From Albula goreensis (taxonomy: Eukaryota > Chordata > Actinopteri > Albuliformes > Albulidae), in contig CM040751.1 in NCBI GenBank assembly GCA_022829145.1, forward strand, positions 6,389,364 through 6,453,363: a stretch of DNA of 64,000 nt, read 5' to 3'. Below are positions 47,481 to 58,175 of the stretch, one piece after another. Numbering within the stretch: the stretch's first letter is position 1; each line of letters opens with the position of its first letter. Under the pieces are notes generated by a model, which worked only from the letters and a program-made list of their open reading frames with translations, was not told the DNA's origin and made no database searches. The position numbers and the translations under genes are program-made.

Positions 47481-48359
47481 AAGGACGGAAAGCGACACTG
47501 GCAAAATGTTCAAATATAATTCAACAACAGTTTGATGAGTAAGCTGCATAAGTGATGTTGGAGGAGGACATGGACTGAGCTTGCAGTGCATTCCATGAAG
47601 GGCAAAACTGATTCAATTTAGTCTTTTAAGAAATGTAATTTTGCTGCGCTTTAAACTATGGAGACTGTGTCGGTAGACAATGCCAACTCACTCAGAACAG
47701 ACACAAACTTGTCACCCTCAGTTTCATAGTCTTTCTGGAGCTGGTGGACTGAAATAGCTTGTGTGTGAGTCTATGGCAACAGTGTGGTTGCTGTTGGTAT
47801 CATTGCTAAATCCTGAGAGAGTACACAGGATGGAAAAAGAACAGGCCAGCTACAAGTGATATAGCAAACCAGGAGATGATACATAATATGGAGACCTTTT
47901 TGTCAGCCTATGACAATGGTCAGCCTATGTCCAGTGAGACACTTTGACCTGGGTGGATGTGATGCTGAGCACTTCAGATGTAGGTGCGTCGACAGCACCA
48001 GAATACCAACCGTGCTTTTTGCTTGAGTCATGTCTCCAGTTTGGGCTAGCCTGTTTCTACCATTGTAAAGCTTATGCCATAATTAGCCGCAGTGCATAAA
48101 TCTGTAATCAGTGAACATACAGGGGGATAAGGGGACAAAAATGAAGAAATTTGACTACAGTTGGGAACACTCAAGGCGACACTTTGGCGAACGCTTTTAA
48201 GCGTTCACGGTTCTATATTCATCGCTCATGGTTGATGCCATCGGTGACCCCAATTCCCCAAACGATGAAGCGAACATGACGCGGCCCCCTTTTTGTATTA
48301 TCAGCTGCTCTTTTTGAATTTCTTGCCTTTTTAATTTTCCACTGTATTCTTCTGGAGAA
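47481..48359. other. Non-coding, one strong palindrome
   Basis: Unique sequence. A near-perfect palindrome, GAACGCTTTTAAGCGTTC, lies at 48189-48206 within a CpG-bearing patch (48170-48290). A short direct repeat GTCAGCCTATG occurs at about 47903 and 47920. No gene seen. Confidence 0.5.
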
Positions 48360-49020
48360 TTATGAAAGTGACAAGTGTGACTGTAAATATCACTTTACAT
48401 GTCTTAGTTTGGCATCCTGGACGTGCCAGTAAGAAAGAGGAGAATGAAATGTACAAGTCGTGAGTCAGTAGATAATCCTACCGATCTCAATCATATTTTG
48501 AACGATAGGATATGTTTAATACTCTCCACAGGCCTCAGTGTCCCAGCATTTTAATGTGGTCGGGGATTAAGTGTATATAAACCAAGTGAATTATTTCTCT
48601 TCTGTTAACCCGTTATTCAAAATGCTAGCTCATTTCTCTACAATAACATCTGGGCTACAGAAACCTCTAAGCTGACATTTTAGGTCTGTATTCATTTGCT
48701 ATTCTTATCCATGCAATATACATGACAATGCCATTTAGTCCCTTTCATATTCAAATATAATTCTCGGCATGTTAACGTTCTTAAGCACGTCAAAACTGCA
48801 TTTTCTACATAAGCAAGGCGATTAGCTCACAAACATAATGAGGGAAGCTTGCGGTGTTTGTAATTGAAAAGATTAACTCTTGGAAATGTAAAATTGCATT
48901 TTTCTCCATCGTGCTGCTATTACATTGCAGCTACATTCCCTGCACTAGTTTAGGGAGGGCAAGAAAACTTCATATGTTCAGCACAAGAGGTAAGTAGGCA
49001 CAATGCTGTGCATAATTCAT
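48360..49020. promoter_or_regulatory. Candidate conserved non-coding block
   Basis: About 650 bp with no frame of 60 codons on either strand and no simple repeats. It has words such as GGGGATTAAGTG, AGGCGATTAGC, GTTTGTAATTGAAAAG and CTGCTATTACATTGCAGC. It directly precedes the 5S-derived SINE. Confidence 0.35.
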
Positions 49021-49033
49021 ATAGTGAATCTGT

Positions 49034-49465
49034 GAGCATATCATCCTAAACCCATCTCATGTCATCCTTTATATTTCTCATGAAGCTAAGCAGGTTTAGG
49101 TGTGCAAAGTCCTTGGATGGGACTCTGGAACAACTCTGAAAGTTGCTGTTGAAACAGACGTTAAGAGGGCCAGTAGAGGGCACTCTTCCCTCTGTGCCAA
49201 ATGGGAAAACGCAATGTGATGAGGTGTTGACTAAAGGTCCTGACTGCCTGGGACTCTGAAAATCCAGTGGCACTTCCTACCAGCATCGTGGTGTTAATTC
49301 CAATGTCCTGATCAGATTATCACAGAATTCTGCTCTCTGTTCCTTGGTACCAAACCATCCTCCTATATTTGATGGGTAACACAATCCCAGCCAGCTTTTA
49401 TTCCAGGGGCCATCACTGTGAAAGATAATTTCGTTCTCAGTTGACCTTCCTGTGTAAATAAGTTA
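49034..49465 (+). mobile_element. 5S rRNA-derived SINE (SINE3-type)
   Basis: The head matches 5S rRNA: the box A region GAAGCTAAGCAGG at 49082-49094, then AGTCCTTGGATGGGAC at 49108-49123, corresponding to box C. A more diverged upstream part resembles the 5S start and middle. The body carries words of the widespread fish 5S-derived SINE: AGAGGGCACTCTTCCCTC, AAAGGTCCTGACTGCC, AATCCAGTGGCACTTCC, GGTGTTAATTCCAATGTCCT and, near the 3' end, TTCTCAGTTGACCTTCCTGT. Order is intact. Substitutions and a small head insertion show an old copy. It is not a 5S rRNA gene. Confidence 0.85.
49170..49183 (+). promoter_or_regulatory. CTCF consensus motif inside the 5S-derived SINE
   Basis: CCAGTAGAGGGCAC fits the CTCF core CCASYAGRKGGCRS at all 14 positions. 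It lies in the body of the SINE at 49034-49465, just after the 5S-like head, so other copies of the family may carry the same motif. Confidence 0.6.
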
Positions 49466-50064
49466 TAAATTAGTCTACATATTCTCTCCAGTGGTCAATT
49501 ATAACCAGGGGCATGCTGACCATGCTATGGTCTGTAGCCATGATAATTTTGTACCTGTTGTTCGAATATAGTCACAGATGTAATAAATGACGTGAGTAAG
49601 GAATTGAATTCATGAAAGGATATTTGACAAAATAATTATGTTCTTCTCTTGGAAATATCAATGTATAAGAGAAGATTTCTTGTTATAAATGATGATGTTT
49701 AAAATAAGATATGTGAAGGGCAGTGTCCCTATTCACTCCTTCTCCGTATACTCTATCATTATGAAACACAAATAAAACAGCAGCAAGAGTGATACCATGC
49801 AGTAGGTTGAATGAGATCTATGATTAAGAATGTGACTACTGAAAAAGAGCAGTTATGGCAATATTTTGACAATGTTCACGCATGGTCTACACGGATGGTG
49901 AAAGTGCATTTAACCCAAATCAATTTTTGTGGGTTCGATGGCATAAAACCTGTGTTAAACAAATCATCGTATAATGACAAATAGGAAGGTGACAAATTGT
50001 GTATTTTAGTGTAATTTGTATACAAAATATTCTCATCTTGTATCTTATTTGTTTTTTAAAAATG
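49466..50064. other. AT-rich non-coding stretch
   Basis: AT-rich unique sequence without long frames or recognised elements. Confidence 0.55.
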
Positions 50065-50260
50065 TTTTATTTAACCTTAATTTAACCAGGCTAGTCTCTT
50101 GAGATTTAAAATCTCTTTTGCTTGAGCAACCTGGCCAAGAAAGCAGCTGAAAACAGAACAGACAATGACTCACATTTATACATTTGTACACTGAAACTTA
50201 AAGGAGAACCCCAGATAAAAAATAAGTCAAACAGCAATCAAAAAGCACAATGTCAGTCCC
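50065..50260 (+). mobile_element. Interspersed fish repeat, TTTAACCAGG-type
   Basis: Begins TTTTATTTAACCTTAATTTA and continues with ACCAGGCTAGTCTCTTGAGA, CTCTTTTGCTTGAG and CAACCTGGCCAAGAAAGCAG, then an A/C-rich part. This string order is a familiar dispersed repeat of teleost genomes, but I cannot assign its superfamily with certainty. The 3' end is approximate. Confidence 0.6.
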
Positions 50261-50644
50261 CAATTTTGATGAATTCCAGATCTTTGACCAAATTCATTTA
50301 TTTAGATGAGCAGTAATACAATTACTTTAAGATCAAAATAACAATGACACTGTGTAGACCACACCACCAACCTGCCGATTTGGGCACGTTGGTGGCTCTG
50401 TGAACAACAAGGGTGCTGGATAGAAAAATGTCTGCATCAGTCAGAAGTGAGGAAATACACTGAGGAAATACACTTCTGTTTGGGCTACCACGACTTAGTG
50501 CTCACTGTAAAATCCAGCCCTTTGTGGTTTATGCACTTTACATTTGTGGCTCGGATTGATTTTTATCACATATGACATTACATTTGCTATAGAAATGATA
50601 CATAAACTGAAAAACACATCCATCCATGCACACACACAAACACA
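50261..50644. other. Non-coding with short hairpin
   Basis: A perfect 8-bp inverted repeat, CCACCAAC (50364-50371) and GTTGGTGG (50388-50395), lies here. Otherwise unique sequence. Confidence 0.5.
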
Positions 50645-50683
50645 CTCTCTCTCTCTCTCCCTCTCTCTAGCTCTCTCTCTCTC

Positions 50684-50725
<42 letters not shown>
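50645..50725. repeat. Compound CT then CA microsatellite
   Basis: CT units with two small interruptions at 50645-50683 pass into a CA array ending near 50725. The Ser-Leu and Arg-Glu rich frames here read this repeat. Confidence 0.95.
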
Positions 50726-50730
<5 letters not shown>

Positions 50731-53399
50731 TGGAATGCCATGCCATTGTTCTGGTATGCTAATGGAGGCATCCAGTGGCAATAAAACCAAAGGTTCTCTG
50801 TCAGGTGAAACAATAAATCCGATCCCTTCCCCAACGCTTCCAAATGCTGCACCAGCTCTGTCAATGTTGCTTTTACACATTCCATCCAACCACTCTGTAG
50901 TCAGATCAGACAGGAGCCATCCATTATTCGCACTGATTATTATGCATTTCCTCTTTATTCTCAGGAATAATTTCAAAATATGAATAATATGAAAATAGAG
51001 AGACTCAGCCACACAAAATGATACTCAAAGAAGCTGCTTCTGGGAAGAGGATTGACAACATGTGGCAATAACCTGGATTCATGTCTGTTCATTTTGTTAT
51101 TAATAAAGCACAGAGAATATGAAATAATGGGAAGAATTTGAAAAAAGAGAGACTCGGCCATTGTCAAAGCACAGAGCAAAGAGAATATTTTCCAATTCAG
51201 CGGAACAGTGATTGCTGTGACCATATTGCTGGCCAGAGTTTTCATATTTTTTGATCATTGATTTGATAGATTGTTTGCCAAAAAATGTTCGTCCCTCATA
51301 TTTTGCTTATTCATGCGTGTCCCTATCTGACTCGGTAAAACTGAAAACTCTTGTTTGTTTGAGGGCTGGGTTCCACAATCTTTCTGTAAGTTCATTAAAA
51401 TTTCCATGCTCGAAGACTCCTTTAAATCCGTTGATCTTTCCATTACATTGAGTGTCACCACTGTTACGGGTCGGTGTGGATAGAAACTGGTTGCCCATTC
51501 CTGAAGTCTGTGTCTGGTTTTGTGCTGAGGCTGGTGGGTGGAGCCTCCTCTGTTGGTTGACAGGCTGAGCTGTGTAAATTGGGCCACTTGTGGCTCAACA
51601 CCAACAGGTCATGTAGGCATGTCAGACTGCATGGTGAAATTCAGTTGGGAATGTGGAGCGGTGAGGTTAGGGGCTTTCATTAGTATTTCCGTTCTTTGAA
51701 CGAGGACCCAAAATAGGAATGATTTGAATTGCAATTTTGATTTAATACCCTGTTTTGTGAAAAAAATCCATTGTGCTCCCTGTTCTTTCCCCCCTGTTTG
51801 TGTTGGGAGATGTATTTCAGTTTTTGTTTTCTCTCTTAACTCCCCAACTTATTGGACACCCTATCTGTGTCTTTTAGAACCCCTTTCTACACACCAACAA
51901 ATATCGTGGTTTTGTTTTTGTTACTCGCTTGTAGGGCACTGAGTCTTTGTGAGAAGTGGTAGCGTAACATCATTTTGAGGAACAATATGTCTAGAAATGT
52001 TTGTTTTTTTTTTTTTCTCTTTGTAATCAAGGAAGCAGCAGTTTACCTCCTAATCCTCCGGATCAGCATCTTGAAGGTCCTTTTTTTTGTACAGTAATCA
52101 AAAAATAGAGCTGTGAGTAAATGTCAGTATCATCACATTGTTGTAATGTGTGTAGTCTATCATGGAGGGCAAATTGATGACAGAAACAGCAGCCAACCCC
52201 CTCCTCAAATAGATGCTCTGTTCACCCATTTCCAACAGCAGTTGTCACTCCACATCTACCTTCATTCAGGTGTAAATATTTTCTGATTTCTGAAATATGT
52301 AAGAACTAGTTTGCTGAGCATATTTGCTCGAAATCCATTTGAAATGAGTGACATGCAAAAGGTATATTAGTCCATATTAACTTTATGAATAAGATGTATT
52401 TAAACTGGCATATGATGGCTGAATCCAGCCCCTGGCAAATATGTGAGTCTCAACATGCCTCGAATGCAACGACAGCGATGATAAATACAAAAATAAACAC
52501 ATTTATGTCATGTACTTTCCATTTTGTCCAGCATACTGAATGTTGTCGTGATTTTTTTTTTTTTTTTATGAAAAGGCTGAATGTCCACAGCTTTTGCTTC
52601 CTCTTCCTTCATTCATTCACCTCTCACTTTTTTCTTTTTTGTTTTCTCTCTCTCTCTATCTATCCCTTATTTGAAATGTTTCTGCGTTGAGCCTCAAGGA
52701 TTTTCTTTATCAGAAAAGAGACAAAGCCTGGCTTCAAGTGTTTTTTCCCTGGCACACCGAGAGCAGTGAAGGCATTTTAGACCGATAACAAAGTGTAGCC
52801 CCATGTGATGGCATATACACGTGTTTGTGAGGGAGAACACCATAATCATGGATTTGCGAGAGAGTCATTGACTTACTTGAGGGAAGTACAATATAACTTT
52901 GACTTGTCTTGGGAGGGATACAATGGCACAAAAGGCACAAGAGAAAGGTAGACCTGAGTACTGCAAATGACCTTTTTCCTCTTTCTAAAAACACAACTGC
53001 ATCATTTTGAAATGCAAACGAATCAACAGTACAGTTTTTATTCACACGTTTTGTTTTTCCCAATGTGTTTTGCAGTACCGGTGACCTTGGAGGTGTGTAT
53101 ACTGTGAGGTTTTGAACCTTTCATAATTTATTTAGCAACAGGGTAAGAAAAATGCTGCTGTGATTGGTTATCTTTCGTATTTGCGCCTTGTATGTTTGAC
53201 CAGGAGACACACTTTGACTTCTTGACGTGTTGGAAAAATATGAGAAACTTAAAATGTGCTTACAATACCAATTTTGTTGCTTGCTTTCCAATTCTCCCAA
53301 CACCCTGTTAAACCTTAAAAATCACGAAACAGAGTTTTTGACAAAAAGGGCCTTGAAAGAGCCTGTTTTCATTGCTCTGGCTGTATTAACATGGGCCCT
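50726..53399. other. Non-coding, short local duplication
   Basis: About 2.7 kb without a defensible gene. A 35-45 bp imperfect direct repeat ending in GAGAGACTC(A/G)GCCA occurs at 50977-51011 and 51117-51160. T runs lie at 52004-52016 and 52551-52567. Frames of up to 110 codons (51255-51587 minus, 52385-52690 plus, 52734-53063 minus) lack domains. Confidence 0.5.
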
Positions 53400-53640
53400 G
53401 CTGTATCAGAAATTAATTCATCTAATTTTCTTCTGGTATGTTCAAGCGGTAGCTCGGTAATGACAAGCGGGTTCTCATCAGCTTCACTTTCATCAGAGGT
53501 AGCATTTCAATCTTCAGGCCCGCTCTGTTCTGCTTTTCCTGTCAGTCGGCGTCGATTAGCCATTGATCATTGTCAACAGCACCATGTATGTTTTCTTTGT
53601 GCTGCCGATTTATAGCCCTACCAATCTCCTCTTCACGTGA
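53400..53640. promoter_or_regulatory. Candidate conserved non-coding block
   Basis: Repeat-free sequence with TTAATTCATCTAATTTTC and CGGCGTCGATTAGCCATTG, mixing homeodomain cores and retained CpGs. Short frames in two phases overlap here without domains. Confidence 0.3.
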
Positions 53641-53999
53641 AAACTCATTTATGGGTTTGACGAATGTGTGCTAAAAATTGCTAGCTTGTTTTTGATTTTT
53701 TTTCCCTCCCTCAGAGAGTTACGAGAACTGTCAACACAATCTCTTTTTGCTGGGCAAGCCAAAACTTTGCCACTTCATCTGGAGTTAGTCCTGAGAAATT
53801 ATATTGTAGCTTCAAACCCTACAGAGTTGAGGAGCTTTCAAATCTAACCAATGAAATTTCACAGGATATCACCAATATGCACCAAACAACATGAGTGATC
53901 ATGGCAGGGCTAATTCTACTGCTCATTTAGGGTGGTTTACAAAAGTGTGCCCCTTGACCCCAAAGGAAAACAGCCGGACTTACAGTTAAAGTGCTTGTT
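53641..53999. other. Non-coding, no gene seen
   Basis: Unique AT-rich sequence; nothing recognised. Confidence 0.5.
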
Positions 54000-54236
54000 A
54001 CCATCAGAAAGGTGTGATGAAGAACCACTGGTACACTGGTACCCTGGTACCCTAACAGCCCCAAAAGCACTCATGCACTCATTCTACTGCCTTTGTGGGA
54101 CTTTGCTGTTGGGCCCTTGAGCAAGGCCCTTAACCCCACATTGCTCCCAGGGGGGACTGGCCCTTGGTTAGCCTAATCGACTGTAAGTCGCTTTGGATAA
54201 AAGCGTCAGCTAAATGACTGCACTGTAAAGTAATGA
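54000..54236 (+). mobile_element. tRNA-derived SINE with fish-type tail
   Basis: The best-preserved body and tail of its family in the window: GGGCCCTTGAGCAAGGCCCT, TAACCCCACATTGCTCCC, GGACTGGCCCTTGGTTAG, then CTGTAAGTCGCTTTGGATAA and AAGCGTCAGCTAAATGAC. Same part order as the reversed copy at 6650-6836. The tRNA-like head is poorly preserved and includes a small GGTACCCT-type tandem near 54031-54050, so the 5' boundary is uncertain. Confidence 0.85.
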
Positions 54237-55850
54237 TTGTAATGGAATGCCCCCAGAACTGTGTCGTCTCCCGCTCAATTAAAAAACCACAAAGGAACCT
54301 CAGCTTTCCCATGTACAGTGTAATCATGTTTAGCGGTGGTGAAAAGCTGATGTCGTGGGAAACATTGTCATCGATTATGTGGTATGTGGTGCGCAAATCA
54401 AATATCTCAGAATACCAATAAAAATTGGGTGGTGGGCAACACAGAGTTTGCAGTCAGCTGTGATAAAAAGGGTGAGCATGGCATAGTATACTTACAGAGG
54501 CAGTTGCAGCAGGGGATGTTGCTGCTGCAGAGAGACTTTTCTGTGCTGTTTTGGTTTATAGGGGGAATTAGAGTGCTGGGGGACTTTTTCAATGATTGCA
54601 TTTTTTCATTTTGGCCAGCTATGACTTGATAGTGAAATTTGTTCATATGTTTTGAGCTGTTTTTTCCCCCCTTTTTACTGTTTTGCCTTGGAATGCATGT
54701 GTATATGTTGTACTGTGTTTTGTGTGTGTTTTCGGATGGTGGACCTGGTGGCTGTGTCTGGTGAACAGGGGAACATGGAGACCTGTGGAGGAAGAGGGGA
54801 TGACTGAATAGAGGCGGTTGTGAAACCCCGGACTGACCTGAGTGCTTTGAGAGCATGGTTACCGCCGTTGTCAAGACCATGCATGTTCCGTTTTTTTTTG
54901 TAGGAGTGTGTGTGTCCAGCATCGGATGGGGGCCCGAGGAAGCTGACCCAGTGAGAATTCGCCCTATAAACAGTGCCCCAATTAACAATGAAACAATGGA
55001 CCAGAGTGGTTGGTGTGATAGTGCAGTCCCAGGTGGTGGAAAAGAAAGCGACAAGGTCGAGGCAACCGTTTGGATGATCTCTGAGATGAGGGCCTGGTGT
55101 CTCGGGACATGGTGCTGTCTTGCCTGTTGGTGGTTTTTATTTTATTTTGGGATTCAGGGAGACCCAGAATGAGGCGCTTGACTAAAATACATCCCACTCT
55201 TTTTTTTTTTTTTGAATGTGTATGTGAGAGTATATGCATGGGAGCCCCCTCAGTGTTGGCCCTCTGCCCCAAAATGGCTGAGCAGGCTTTCCCTCTCCAG
55301 AGCGGGATAGAATTCAGGGGCTGGAACCACGAGTGTGGGAAGCACTGTGCGGAATATATTTGCACATGCATGAGGAATACCTGCAGTTGTTGTATAAGCC
55401 TGCTATGAGTTGAGTCACTTTTACTTGCATGAGGTCTCTGTACATGGGAGGGTGGAAACAGTTGGTTGGGACAATGGGGCCAGGAAGGGGGAGGTGGGGA
55501 TTGGTCAGACAGAAGATTTTGGGGTGAGTAGATTGTGTCTATCTCATCTGTTTATGAAGAATAACTCTGACAACAAAGACGGCAATTTTGCTTCTTCTTA
55601 CCTTGCCCTTGTGTTCTTGTGGTGGGTGGAATCCTCAGGGGGAAAAAGAAAATACCTTTCACTGCTGGGTGGCAGGGGTAATCCTCATCAGTGCCAATGA
55701 TGGTACTCCCATCACTGGCAGTGATAGTGCTTAAAAATCCACACTCTTACAGTGCTTGAAAGTCACTCACATGTGCATGTCCCACATGTACAGAGGTAGT
55801 TTCAACGCTCAAAGATGAATCTGGCAAATCAGTCCCCGAACCTCATCCGA
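54237..55850. other. Non-coding, GC-mixed, unrecognised
   Basis: About 1.6 kb of GT/GG-richer sequence on the plus strand, unlike its AT-rich neighbours. The longest frame of the window (215 codons, minus, 54407-55054) lies here. It is rich in Ser, Pro and Thr, has no domain, crosses an A/T run and lacks splice support, so I reject it. The texture could be that of an unrecognised old repeat. A 7-bp inverted repeat GCAGCAG/CTGCTGC lies at 54506-54528. Confidence 0.4.
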
Positions 55851-55959
55851 CTCAGTGTTCTGCATTGAGCCCAATTCCCAACTCACAGCTCAAGTGCCAC
55901 TGTTAATGGCTGAGCTTCCGTGTATCAAGTGGCATATGGACCCGTCCTGTAGCAGAACC

Positions 55960-56310
55960 GTGACTGTGTTTATTTGTCGGGGCCGGGAATCGCGGATGTC
56001 TCCATTCCCCCACACCCCCACCCCCCCAATGTCGCTCACTCGTACCGGCCCAGTATTAGATGTCATTTTAATACCGTGCCAATTAAAACTGCTAGAGATA
56101 ATTGTTCCCATTATTGCAGCGCGACAGCGGCGGGGAAAGCTATCGGTATTGGTACAAACCCCTGTCATCATTCGAGGCTGGGACCTGTCACTGGCGTTCC
56201 CAGGGGAATCCTTAGCCCAGCGAACTGCCTATCCTGGCACTTTTAATCAGAACAAGACAAGGACTCTCATAGCGGCTGAGGTGCTGGAAGAATTCCCCTC
56301 TTCGTAGCTC
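55960..56310. promoter_or_regulatory. Candidate conserved non-coding block
   Basis: Strongly CpG-keeping (GGGCCGGGAATCGCGGATG, GCAGCGCGACAGCGGCGG, CTATCGGTATTGG) next to homeodomain words (CCATTATTGC, GCCAATTAAAACTGC). A C-rich tract at 56007-56027 gives a G4-capable minus strand. Frames of 88-150 codons run on several frames and both strands at once, as expected of a constrained or GC-richer non-coding block rather than a gene. Confidence 0.4.
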
Positions 56311-56604
56311 CAGGGCGTTGTCCGTGAAATTAGCATCCTCCATCAGGTCCTCATTATACCAGTCAAAAATTTCCCAAATAAGCAAAAATATCATATTTAT
56401 TCTGTCACAGTGTTGTAAAAAACATGCCATGAATGTCTTCAAACAGGCAATGGGATAAGAAACACACAACTTACACAACAGTAAAGAAAGGCATATAGAT
56501 GCACCAAAGAAAAAAACATGACAAAGTTAAAGTCCCTCTCCAGCCAAACCCTGATTTTACTCAGAGGTCTTCCATACAGTACAAGAGAGTGAGGTGGGAG
56601 TCCA
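56311..56604. other. Non-coding, no gene seen
   Basis: Unique sequence between the candidate block and the transposon-like repeat. Confidence 0.5.
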
Positions 56605-56835
56605 CAAAACCAGTGGCCCCCCCACAGAAATTTTTCACAGGGGAGGCCAGATGGGGCCACTGAAAATCTTGGGGTGGCACACAAAAACCAAAAGCTCTAA
56701 CTGAATTTCAGGAATTCTACTATGCTGTTGTAGTTTGAAGGCTAGTTTAAAAACGAGTGGGCGGGATGGCGACTGTATCAGGGTGGCCATGGCCCCCTCT
56801 GGCCCTCTCTTTGCAGCGATTTTGCACAAAACTAT
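56605..56835. mobile_element. Non-autonomous DNA transposon, probably hAT-like
   Basis: GC-rich ends related as imperfect inverted repeats: GGGGAGGCCAGATGGGGCCA at 56640-56659 and, near the right end, TGGCCCCCTCTGGCCCTCTC at about 56790-56809. The interior is AT-rich, with words TTTTTCACAGGGGAGGCC and TCAGGGTGGCCATGGCC seen in hAT-like fish repeats. No transposase frame. Exact ends and target duplication are not clear. Confidence 0.5.
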
Positions 56836-57955
56836 TTGGAAAATGTAAGCCCTCATTTATTTGATCAGTAAATGTATGAGCAGGACAGCAGCTATAGCTC
56901 CTGTAAGATACATTAGAATGCCACATGCCTCATAGGAAAATGTTCAGGACAGGATATATTGCTGAAACATGGTAAGATCAGTCAACTTGTTTTTTAAAGT
57001 ATATAAAACAAAATCAGGAAAATCTGAAGAGGGTATCTGGTGTCATTTGGCCATCTGAACCATTTACAGAAACAGTGTGCCACTAGAAATGAATGTTTCC
57101 AGTTCAATCAATGAATTGATTGAACAATCAATAAGCAAACAATAAATGTGTAGATACCATGCCATAAGCTATAGAATAGGAAAATACGAAGAATATCTTT
57201 GTTCTTGGAAAACGTTCCTTCCCCTAGCAACTTCTGTCATGAAAAGGGAGAGAATGATGACGACTTTGCGCTGAGGAGTTTGTTCAGACCGATGAAGAAG
57301 AAAGATAGGACACGTTCTGACCTTTAAAGAAGCATCTTCAGTTGATGTTTCAGTGATTGGGGAAATGGCACAGGCACACAATCTGTGGGTTTTGAAGGAT
57401 TCTGAGCTTTCTGTCCGTTAGTCCCATATCAGTCCTGAGACGTGAAATGGAAGCAGAGCTCTGTGCAACACATGATACTTTGGATGTTGAGCCAGCCAAC
57501 AAAAGGTCAGCCGACTTTTGTAAAGCCACTTTCACTCAATCTAACTGGTCTAACTGGAGTAAACACTGGAGGAGACATTGGGTGAATGCTTAGGGCATTC
57601 GCTCCACGATGTATCAAGATATCTTAGATATGTCCAACATTATGACCTACGTGATCTCAGACATGTACCCTCTGTCATAAAGGGATTAGAAGAAAAGACA
57701 GTGGATGTTCTTGCCCGCAGCCCAGAAGTCACTTCCCAATCGACGGACCAAGTTTCACAGTGGCTTTTCTCTGTGGTTTCGAGGCTAAACATATATCAAT
57801 GTGTGACTGTATATCTGTCACTCTGCTGGAGATGGGCTTTAATCTCATATAAATGTACTCCCTACCAATGCCAGGACAGCAGAAATACCAGCAGAAACTG
57901 GAAAATCTCCTCTTCAAAACAGCAAATTGAGCTTTATCTTTTATATTTGGTGCAT
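56836..57955. other. Non-coding, possibly part of an old repeat
   Basis: The 141-codon frame at 57578-58003 has no recognised domain and runs directly into the repeat-like 58-kb segment, so it may belong to a longer decayed element rather than a gene. Otherwise unique sequence. Confidence 0.4.
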
Positions 57956-58175
57956 TTTATGTTTTCATGTACTTGGTTGGATGGTGAGTTGTATCATGAC
58001 TGAGATGATCCTTGCCAACTCGCATTGGTGCTTTGTGATGCTACTTCTGTGCTTGAGGGTCTGAAAATGTGGTTAGCCAAGGTCTGACATGATTGCTCAC
58101 AAAATTAGGGTCACTGTTACCCTACATTATAAGTTGCTCTTGATAACAGTGTCTGCTAGATAGTTGTATTGTGAT
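57956..58175 (+). mobile_element. Decayed interspersed repeat with SINE-like 3' tail
   Basis: Ends in ATAAGTTGCTCTTGATAACA and GTGTCTGCTAGATAG, a mutated form of the fish SINE tail seen at 54184-54220. The upstream part shows GAGTTGTATCATGACTGAGA and CCAACTCGCATTGGTGC but no clear tRNA head. Family and 5' end are uncertain. Confidence 0.45.

Noticed and set aside
49077-49130. 5S rRNA gene
   Set aside because: Only parts of 5S are preserved, with an insertion, and they continue into a SINE body, so this is a 5S-derived SINE head.
54407-55054. Longest open frame (215 codons, minus strand)
   Set aside because: Ser/Pro/Thr-rich without any domain or signal, crosses an A/T run, has no flanking splice sites, and lies in a compositionally odd, perhaps repeat-derived tract.
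55855-56307. 150-codon frame over the 56-kb block
   Set aside because: Several frames on both strands are open at once across the same CpG-richer block; no domain.
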